A stretch of DNA of 64,000 nucleotides from Paenisporosarcina antarctica. GTDB taxonomy: Bacteria > Bacillota > Bacilli > Bacillales_A > Planococcaceae. The notes below the pieces were generated by a model. It searched no databases. It was not told where the DNA came from and saw nothing but the letters and a program-made list of their open reading frames with translations. The translations under genes and the position numbers were made by a program. The stretch spans positions 2,548,001 to 2,612,000 of the forward strand of contig NZ_CP038015.1 of assembly GCF_004367585.1 (NCBI RefSeq), given 5' to 3'. Below, in pieces: positions 57,034-64,000 of the stretch (the first letter of the stretch is position 1; the number at the start of each line of letters is the position of its first letter).

Positions 57034-58236
57034 TTGAAATCAAATCGTAATTTTCTTTTATTGATGCTTGGTCAGTCACTTGCCAATATAGGTGATGTTA
57101 TATATATTGTCGGTGTTATTAGCGTTATTTACAGTTTAACCGAGTCTGCAACCGCAGCTGCTTTCGTTCCATTTACCATTACTTTTTCTATGTTTATTTC
57201 AAGTATTTTAACACCACTGCTTATTGGAGCGTTTAATTTAAAACATTTATTGATTGGTTCGCAAATAGGGAAAACGGTTATATTATTTGGTTTAGGTACT
57301 TTTTTGACGATAGGAATAGATTTAAGTAACTTTACTTTTATATTTATATTAATCGCAGGGATTGCATTTCTTGATGGTTGTGCCAATCCAATTAGGCAGA
57401 CTTTGATTCCTTATTATGTGGAAGAAGAAAGCTTAGTTAAAGCAAACGCAATAGCAGAAACAATTACCCAGTCCATTCAAATAGGAACGTGGTTTTTTGG
57501 AAGTTTGTTATTGATTGTGTTAAATCCCAGCCTACTAATATGGCTGGTTACTGTGCTATTTGTTTTTGCGAGCATTATTTTGAGTTTGTTAAAAAGTGTG
57601 GAACACAAAGCAGAGAAGCAAGAGAAAAAGTGGATACTATTAACACAAGGATGGCAAACGATTAAAGGATCACCCGTTTTAAAAACGGTTGCACAAATGG
57701 AGTTTTTTGAAACACTCGCGGGCTCAGTTTGGATAGCAGCAATATTATTAGTCTATGTTGAACAGGCATTAAATGCAGAGGAGTACTGGGGTTTAATAAA
57801 CAGTTCGTTTTTTGTTGGGTTAGTGTTAGGTAGTTTAATCTGTATTAAGTTTGACTTATATGTAGATCGAAATCGTCATGTTTTTATTATCACAGGAGCT
57901 TTTATGACTTGCCTTTTTACGATTGTATTCGGGTTGACGAGTTTCCCTGTAATCGCATTGATTTTATCTGTCTTAATTGGGCTTTTTGGACAATTAAAAA
58001 ACATTCCTCAACAAACCTTAGTTCAAACAAGCGTACCAAAAGAACAATTGGCAACCGTATATACATCCCTTGGCACTATTGGAACTGGTGCATTCGGAAT
58101 TGCCTCTCTGGCGATGGGCATTCTTTCTGATTATTTCGGAGTTCGTAGTGTTTTTGTACTTTCCGGTGTTTTACTTGCAGTGGTTAGTATCATGGCAATT
58201 AAGAATAGGAATTTATTTAGAAAAATTGTTGAGTAA
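57034..58236 (+). CDS. MFS transporter
   Basis: 400-aa major facilitator protein with about 12 membrane segments (NFLLLMLGQSLANIGDVIYI first). It resembles MFS_3/enterobactin-exporter-like and macrolide-efflux-like proteins in its LDGCANPIRQTLIPYYVEEE segment (loop between helices 4 and 5) and the LKNIPQQTLVQTSVPKEQLA loop. The start is TTG at 57034 preceded by GGGGG. Single-gene unit. Substrate unknown; drug or metabolite efflux is the family norm. Confidence 0.85.
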   Translation: MKSNRNFLLLMLGQSLANIGDVIYIVGVISVIYSLTESATAAAFVPFTITFSMFISSILTPLLIGAFNLKHLLIGSQIGKTVILFGLGTFLTIGIDLSNFTFIFILIAGIAFLDGCANPIRQTLIPYYVEEESLVKANAIAETITQSIQIGTWFFGSLLLIVLNPSLLIWLVTVLFVFASIILSLLKSVEHKAEKQEKKWILLTQGWQTIKGSPVLKTVAQMEFFETLAGSVWIAAILLVYVEQALNAEEYWGLINSSFFVGLVLGSLICIKFDLYVDRNRHVFIITGAFMTCLFTIVFGLTSFPVIALILSVLIGLFGQLKNIPQQTLVQTSVPKEQLATVYTSLGTIGTGAFGIASLAMGILSDYFGVRSVFVLSGVLLAVVSIMAIKNRNLFRKIVE

Positions 58237-58470
58237 GATAATTCATATTTTAGTTTGATTAAACGGCTGACTTTACGTGTTTTCTTATTGAGGAATTAAG
58301 TAACTTCCTAATCGTGATGTATGTCAACCTAGGGTGTATTCGCGATACATGTGAGTTGTGAGTTAAGCAATTAAAGAGGCAAACAAGAGTACTCTTTACT
58401 TTAAAAAATAAGTCAGTAACGTATAAGTGATGGTATGTTAAATAATATTTTTTGAAAAGTGGTGGAGGCC

Positions 58471-58608
58471 TTGTGGTTTGAATGGAACGATTTTCTTAGT
58501 TATTTAGGTGTTCCCATATTTTTCCCTATCATCACTTTACGAAGTTTTGTTTTTGTCTGTGCTGTTTTTATAAACCGTATTGAATTTTATAAAGGGATGT
58601 GTTTTTAA
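58471..58608 (+). CDS. Very small membrane protein
   Basis: 45 codons: WFEWNDFLSYLGVPIFFPII then FVFVCAVFINRIEFYKGMCF. The start is probably TTG at 58471, directly after GGTGGAGG, though spacing is tight. One long hydrophobic stretch. Stop TAA directly abuts the ATG of the next small gene, which supports both being real. No family recognised. Confidence 0.45.
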   Translation: MWFEWNDFLSYLGVPIFFPIITLRSFVFVCAVFINRIEFYKGMCF

Positions 58609-58776
58609 ATGATGCTATTTAAAAGTATGGGCCTCGTATTAGCAATTATTATTATTGGGTTAGGGCTATATTTTTTATTTTTCAAGAAAACTAAAAATAG
58701 AAATAGTTCTATACTTGGCTATGCCTATTTGATTGCCGGAGCTTTTGGTTTATTTGTAACGTTGTCTCTTTGGTGA
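58609..58776 (+). CDS. Small two-helix membrane protein
   Basis: 55 aa: MMLFKSMGLVLAIIIIGLGL, FFKKTKNRNSS loop, then GYAYLIAGAFGLFVTLSLW. Two hydrophobic helices with a basic turn. It starts immediately after the previous stop (TAA-ATG), so it may be translated by coupling. Unknown function. Confidence 0.55.
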   Translation: MMLFKSMGLVLAIIIIGLGLYFLFFKKTKNRNSSILGYAYLIAGAFGLFVTLSLW

Positions 58777-59149
58777 GTTCCTAGTGTTATGTCAACCAGA
58801 ATGCATGGAACATATAAGTAACACAGAGATGAATGGCTGTGTTACTTATAAAACCAATTATTTAAATACAACGATTGTTGTGAAATAAAAGTAGGTATTT
58901 TACAATCACTACACGTAGATGAACAATAGGGAAAGCGCAAATGGAAAAGGTGATGTATTAGCTCTTTCATTTGCGCTTTACAGTTAGTTGTAATACCTGT
59001 TTTATGCAATACGTTTGAAGGTATTTTCGTTAAAAAAGTAATTTTCATACGAGAATAAAGTCCCGCAAAGAGGAGAACAAATGCTTCTCCCTTTTTTTCG
59101 AAACTCAACTATGTAAAACGCACTCTTTATGACTAGGGAGACTGTGAAT
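58777..59149. other. Gap with long hairpin and terminator
   Basis: 58935-58982 can fold as AAAGCGCAAATG / CATTTGCGCTTT with further AAAG/CTTT pairing inside. 59071-59098 is a GGAGAA / TTCTCC hairpin with T7, a plus-strand terminator. No gene seen. Confidence 0.55.
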
Positions 59150-59308
59150 ATGAAAAGTTATTTAATCTATATTTTTTTAATAATCGTAATTACTATAGCT
59201 GCAATAGACACTTGGGGAGAAACACTTAAAACTATCATGTACGTAATCGCTATTATAAGCGCCATAGCCTTAATCATTATAAAAGCGATTGAAAAGAGTA
59301 CAAACTAA
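59150..59308 (+). CDS. Small two-helix membrane protein
   Basis: 52 aa: YLIYIFLIIVITIAAIDTWG, then TIMYVIAIISAIALIIIKAI. ATG at 59150 follows AGGGAG at about 9 bases. Resembles the preceding small proteins in design but not in sequence. Unknown function. Confidence 0.55.
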   Translation: MKSYLIYIFLIIVITIAAIDTWGETLKTIMYVIAIISAIALIIIKAIEKSTN

Positions 59309-59637
59309 AGAGTAAGATATCCCTTTTTATCTTTCACAAAAGCCAATTAAGAATGAGAGCATCCATTGCTGGTGAAGATCCTGCCAGTTTATAAAGTCCA
59401 AATGAATATGAAGCTACCTAATGTGCAATTTTTTCCGAACTTCGTTCATCATCTCAAAAGGAGCAAGAATCAAAAGGTAGACGGGTCGATTTTTGGCAAC
59501 ACGTTCAAGCATAACCGAATATCTCAGCAGTTGATTTTGACTTTCCATGTAATCCTGGACCAGGACACTTAAATCATCTTCGGATGAAAGTCCACTTAAT
59601 TGTCTACTAATGTTTCAATATGCTAGATCAAAAAAAA
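59309..59637. other. Gap, probable decayed coding DNA
   Basis: No frame has a start with a ribosome site. Words such as RVDFWQHVQA in one plus-strand frame hint at an old gene but I cannot name it. Confidence 0.3.
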
Positions 59638-62361
59638 CGGCTAAAGATGTAAATTCAGCCGCTCCTTTGCAACCTCTGTCAGCTCGATATCTGCATAAGC
59701 ACCATAGCGAACTGAGCCGTCAAAATCTACTGCATCTGCTGGCCAACTAACCTATGGTGCTACTACATCGCCCCAGTTCAACACGCCAAATTTGTCGTAG
59801 TCAGCGTTGTCACGTGTGTAATGAATACGCACAGTATTTTCTGGTAAATCAACTGGTTCGTACGTATATAGGTGATCTGAACCTTGTTTAATCCAAATTT
59901 CATTCATCTCTGGTGTAGAAATGGGTACGCCTTTGTCTCCACCGTCTTTACCAGCGTCACCAGCTGTTATCTCCATCACAAGGAATCCAATATTTTTCGC
60001 ACCTTCAGCTAGCGGAACATCAATATATGATCCATATCGATCCGTTTTTTCAAACACCGTTGCACCTACTGGCCAGTTAGTCGAGGGTGAAGCTACATCA
60101 TTCCATAGCCATGCGCCATAGTTTTCATACCTATTGTCCGTGCGATTATAGTGAATACGGATGTTATTCGCAGGAATTGGTTCCACATTGTCTCCTGTAA
60201 CAACCGCACCCGTAATATTTCCACCTTCAACTGTTAATAAGACAGTACCCCCGTCAGTATTCGAAGGAAGTCGAACAATCATTTCTCCAGCTTCATTTGC
60301 TGTGTAAACCTCTCCAGAATAATAATCCGTCACTACAGCATCTTGTGAATCCACCGTTACTGTCACGTCTTTTGCTTCTTCAGCAACGTTCAATCCAACA
60401 TATATAGATTGATCTTTATAGTAACGTGAGAATAATAAGAATTTATCTGAATCAGATCCACCTACAAATGTTCTTTCCCCTTTAGCAAATACTTTAGAAT
60501 AATCACTTCTAAAATTCAGGATCTTTGTGTAGTGATCTAACACATCATTATTTTCTACTTGATCCCAAGCAAAGTCGTAGCGATTATCGTATTGCGGGTA
60601 GTTATTTGCACCACTTTGCCCAAGTTCTTCTCCGTAATAAATAACGGGTTGTCCTTTTGAAGTTGCTTGAAGGGATGCGGCAACTTTTAGCTTACCTTTG
60701 TCTCCAGCTAATGAGTAAAGGAATCCGTCTTCATCGTGGCTGCTTAAAAATTGCCCTAATGTTGCGGTATTATCAACTTTTTCATTTCGATCAATAAGCT
60801 CATCATTTGCAGCTTTCAGGTTTCCATTTACGAATGTTCGAGCTGTCTCTTTAAACCTAAAGTCCAGTAAAGAATCCATCATGCCTGTTTCAAGGTAGCC
60901 TAGGTCATTATCAACATTTGCACCCCAAGCTTCACCAATCATTTTAAACTCAGGCATTTTGTCAGTTAGCGCATTTTTGAAGTTCATCCACGTTGCATCT
61001 TCCACATGCTTCACAGTATCTACACGGAAGTAGTCAATCGTGTTACCTTTAGCTGTTGTCGCTTGGTCAATCCAGCTCGTTTGCCAATCAATGATTTGCT
61101 GACGAACGGCAGGGTCTTCCGTTTTAAAATCAGGAAGTCCAGCTAATTCACCAACAACCTCATCCGTTCCAACATTTGCGCCTTGACGGACAATATCGCT
61201 AAATCGACTACGATCCTCATCTGTTGGGAAACCTGCAGGCGGGTTAGCCATATTTCCATCTAGCTCTTTCAAACCATAACCTGTATGATTTAACACCACA
61301 TCCACCATGATTTTCATATTACGGTCATGTGCTGCATCAATTAACTCATGGAAATCTTCCATTGTTCCAAAATGCGGATTTAATTTCCCGAAATTACTAG
61401 CCCAGTAGCCATGATAGCCGTAATAAGGGTCTACAGATGTACCGTTCGTTTCGACAAAGCGTACATCATATTTTATATTTTCTACAATTGGGCTAATCCA
61501 AATTGTATTGACACCGAGATTATCTAGATAATCTAGTTTTGTCGTAATCCCTTTCATATCGCCACCTTGATAAGTACCACGCGCATCGGCATCATAGGTA
61601 AGATCATAAGGGTCGTTGTTCGTCGAATCACCATCAAAAAATCTGTCTGTTAGCATAAAGTAAATCACAGACTCGTCCCAATCAAAATCAGACTCTCCGG
61701 TCGATTGTCTCGTTTTAACTTCTACTTCTGCTGATCCTCCATATGTACTTCCATATGAATCCACAACGGTTAATGGAATGGTTTTGGTTCCAGCTGTTAT
61801 GTCATCATCTACTGCAATCGCAATCTCTTTTAAGGATGGATCAATCTCCAATTTAGGTGATTCGCCTAAAGAAGAAGCATCGGCAAAGATTTTTCTAATG
61901 GTAAGTCCGTCTGTTAACCCTTGAATATCAACAGATAATACAGCATTTTGATTGTAGTCAATAACTGCTGGTTGTACTGATCCTAAAACCGTCAAATCTG
62001 CTTGAATGTATTCAATCAAAGAAATGCCATCTACTGCATTGTAAGGATCATTAGCTTCCGTTGTAACACCACATTTTGTAACGAGAAATGTGTATGCATT
62101 TTTACCATTTGGAATATTTTTGTATGAACATATAAATCTCTCATTCTCTGGTTCATAGGTCATTTCATTCGTTTGCCCATCAAACTTTAACTCGACTTTT
62201 TCAATGGTGTCCATTTCATCGCTCGTGAAAAGGGCTTTATCACGGTAATAAAACGTCGCGTTCCCTTGGTCAATAACAGGAGATGAGCCATCCGGAACAA
62301 TTCTAATTTCCTCCACCCCACTTGTAATATAAGCTTTTGTCAGTGAATCGTTGTTATTCAC
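59638..62361 (-). pseudogene. Pullulanase/amylopullulanase-like GH13 gene, truncated at 3' end and probably at 5' end
   Basis: 869 codons are open from a GTG at 62361 to a TAG at 59752. The GH13 regions are intact: DVVLNH, FRVDTVKHV (nucleophile Asp), MIGEAWG (acid Glu), SSHDEDG. After the barrel comes one full pullulanase-associated starch-binding module (NNIRIHYNRTDNRYENYGAW ...) and the start of another (RIHYTRDNADYDKFGVLNWG DVVAP). Past the TAG the frame continues VSWPADAVDFDGSVRYGAYA DIELTEVAK and then runs into a terminator-like hairpin at 59638-59665. No signal peptide exists although the enzymes are secreted, and the GTG lacks a good ribosome site. It looks like the middle of a once larger gene. 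Confidence 0.75.
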
Positions 62362-62998
62362 TTTAATAAACGATCTCCAAACTCTAAGCTCAAAACCATA
62401 TTTGAAACTACAAAAATCAACATTTATTTACATGAAAAATATTACAGCAGTTTTTAGTAAATCGCAACAGCAAAGTTAGAATATTCAGAATTAGTTTTAC
62501 TCTTTGGGTGGCACCTTTTCCCCTTTTAGTACCTGTGCATTTTAAGCCAAATAGTGCCACCTGCTCACTTTTGGACGGTACACCTGCTGCATTATAACCT
62601 AGGGAACGCAAAGAATATTGCGGCGGGTGTGCGTCAGTCGCTCGCCTTCAACCTTCACGGGCACAGGTCTTTGATTTTGGATGACTAGATTGGTACCACA
62701 CTCTATAATAAATATCGCCGAAGATGCGGCGGCTCGGTGCTATCTATAAATATCATTCTGCGTTACTCGAATGAAGAATTTCACACACTCTACCGTATCT
62801 GTGTAGGACACCAATGTCCTTCAATTTGTGGCTTACACAGGCACGAAAAAATACGCTCTATTGTAATTCCTAAAACATATTGTTAATAAATGTTATATGC
62901 AACAATCAACGTAAATATAAAGGTGTGAAGTAAATGACACGAAGTGGTTACTTAGGGTAAGTTTAGCTAACTACTCTCTATTAAAAAGGAAATAAGGT
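62362..62998 (+). repeat. Gap containing structured repeat copy K (decayed)
   Basis: 62568-62795: TTTTGGACGGTACACCTGCT, CATTATAACCTAGGGAACGC, tip deleted, TTGCGGCGGGTGTGCGTCAG, TTGATTTTGGATGACTAG, a damaged CGCCGAAGATGCGGCGGCT hairpin and a CACACTCTACC tail. Near 62805 AGGACACCAATGTCCTTCAA and TTGTGGCTTACACAGGCACG repeat words from 46170-46215. No gene seen. Confidence 0.65.
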
Positions 62999-63136
62999 TT
63001 ATAGTCGATTTTTAGTAAGAACTATTGCTTTATTTAAAAGTCTGATATCACTCCGTATAAGTTTTTTTATATAGGCAATATCGCAATTGTAATAATCTTG
63101 TTCTAACCGTCTGATTTCATGACGCATAAGTTTCAT
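62999..63136 (-). CDS. Small charged protein, unknown function
   Basis: 45 aa: MKLMRHEIRRLEQDYYNCDI then AYIKKLIRSDIRLLNKAIVL TKNRL. AAGGAGGACG lies about 11 bases before the ATG at 63136. Basic and probably helical; no family recognised. Confidence 0.45.
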   Translation of the reverse strand: MKLMRHEIRRLEQDYYNCDIAYIKKLIRSDIRLLNKAIVLTKNRL

Positions 63137-63236
63137 AGGTGGAACGTCCTCCTTATTATTTTGCCTTTGTTTCTTTGTGTTTACCTCTTAATTCATGAAA
63201 TTAAACCGTTTGTCCCAAAAACATAAATAAAATGAA

Positions 63237-63280
63237 AAAAAGGAGGAAAGTGAAAGTCTCACTTTGCTCCTTTATGAATT
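63237..63280 (-). terminator. Terminator of CEOS-like gene
   Basis: AAAGGAGCAAAGTGA pairs with TCACTTTCCTCCTTT around GACTT, then T7 on the minus strand, just after the stop at 63295. Confidence 0.9.
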
Positions 63281-63294
63281 ATTTTCAAGCAATT

Positions 63295-64000
63295 TTATTG
63301 AACCAACAAGCCTCTAGCTTCTCTGAATTCCTTAATATGTTTATCGAGGATATGACCTTTGTCGATGACAATTGCTTCACGAACCATATCCGTCCAATTT
63401 CCATCAGATAGCATGTCTACCATTGTGCAAAACTCTTCGCTCAACACTTTTGTAACGGTATGTGGAAACATAGCAGGCGTATTATCGACTGTATAATGAA
63501 TCACACCGTCAACCGTATAAACCGGATCGTCAATAGTCGAAGGACGTGAAGTCTCAATTTCTAAGTTAGGATCGCAACTTACATCGACAATCATCGCACC
63601 GTTTTTAAGGCTTTTTAAATCTTCTTTATAGATGATTCGATCTGTTCTGCTAGTATCCCACATTACGCAGTTAACGAGAACATCATAATCGTTCATATTT
63701 TTTCTGAATAAGGATTCCAATTTTCTACCGTAAACGTCAACATCTGCGCCTAGTCCATGGAGAATTCTTAGAGCCCCTTTAGCTGTATGGCCATTGCCTA
63801 AAATCGCAACTTTAGTTTCATATGGCATCTTGCCACAGTATTGGTACGCTTGCAGAATCGCAGCTTCTCCAGCAATTTCTCTGTTGCGATAGAAGATATA
63901 CCTTCCACCATCAAACATTTCTTCCCAGGCCATAACGGTATGATTACCTGCTAATACTGCATCTGTAAATTTGATGTCTTGAACTGCATGTGCCCATCCA
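63295..64000 (-). CDS. N5-(carboxyethyl)ornithine synthase-like dehydrogenase, 5' end outside window
   Basis: The frame is open through base 64000, so the start lies beyond the window; about 234 codons are seen (GWAHAVQDIKFTDAVLAGNH upstream of AWEEMFDGGRYIFYRNREIA). The nucleotide-binding loop is KVAILGNGHTAKGALRILHG, followed by NGAMIVDVSCDPNLEIETSR, as in alanine dehydrogenase/CEOS-family proteins. CEOS reductively joins pyruvate to ornithine or lysine. Exact substrate is inferred from family resemblance only. Confidence 0.75.
   Translation of the reverse strand, partial: GWAHAVQDIKFTDAVLAGNHTVMAWEEMFDGGRYIFYRNREIAGEAAILQAYQYCGKMPYETKVAILGNGHTAKGALRILHGLGADVDVYGRKLESLFRKNMNDYDVLVNCVMWDTSRTDRIIYKEDLKSLKNGAMIVDVSCDPNLEIETSRPSTIDDPVYTVDGVIHYTVDNTPAMFPHTVTKVLSEEFCTMVDMLSDGNWTDMVREAIVIDKGHILDKHIKEFREARGLLVQ

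Noticed and set aside
21140-62611. Recurring short minus-strand frames encoding YDAAGVPSKA-like peptides
   Set aside because: They are translations of the structured repeat head on its reverse strand; no ribosome site, unstable lengths, stops differ between copies.

Overview
This window reads as chromosome of a low-GC, endospore-forming Bacillales, most likely Planococcaceae (Sporosarcina / Paenisporosarcina-like). The evidence is a cotJABC spore-coat operon, B. subtilis-type glpP-glpF-glpK-glpD order with GlpP-type leaders and a perfect cre box, SAM-I and TPP riboswitches, cell-wall-binding-repeat (CWB2) proteins and strong purine-rich Shine-Dalgarno sites. Genus assignment is inference. Most genes are on the minus strand.

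Layout: 1-4.9 kb, glycerol uptake and use (glpD, glpK, glpF, glpP). 6.2-11.3 kb, a tight operon (RpiR regulator, M20 hydrolase, GNAT, NSAR/OSBS enolase-superfamily enzyme, YkvI-like permease) that fits the irreversible D- to L-amino-acid route through N-succinyl intermediates. 11.6-13.3 kb, a secreted CWB2 protein. 13.6-21.2 kb, a glutarate-to-2-oxoglutarate module (GntR regulator, LhgO, GlaH) split by an IS30-like element whose two ends now enclose a piece of prophage tail. 21.7-23.1 kb, a SAM-riboswitch-controlled PLP enzyme. 24.3-27.4 kb, a TPP-riboswitch-controlled ThiXYZ-type transporter. 28-36 kb, wall teichoic acid genes: glycosyltransferase, GtaB, two TagF-like polymerases and a split CDP-ribitol synthase pair (IspD-like plus SDR). 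36.6-42.5 kb, mixed accessory genes including an endolysin-like amidase, an HD-hydrolase gene with an in-frame stop and a frameshifted Crp/Fnr gene. 43-46 kb, an AbrB-Doc toxin-antitoxin pair, a vWA protein and a macro-domain protein. 47.8-58.2 kb, butanediol-type dehydrogenase, cotJABC, EthD protein, SelO, SEC-C/TPR protein and an MFS transporter. 58.4-64 kb, three very small membrane proteins, a pullulanase-like gene broken at its 3' end, and an N5-(carboxyethyl)ornithine-synthase-like gene running off the window.

The most unusual content is non-coding. About eleven copies of a ~300-bp (up to ~500-600 bp with 3' modules) structured repeat sit in intergenic gaps. Each has a large imperfect palindrome whose tip hairpin keeps its pairing while its sequence changes from copy to copy, then a terminator-like hairpin with a nearly constant GATACAAT-type loop whose stem also changes in a compensated way. 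All copies point the same way and no transposase gene accompanies them. A second hairpin-rich repeat family (two copies) and two 21-bp-phased arrays that look like IS21-type ends are also present. I saw no rRNA, tRNA or CRISPR array.
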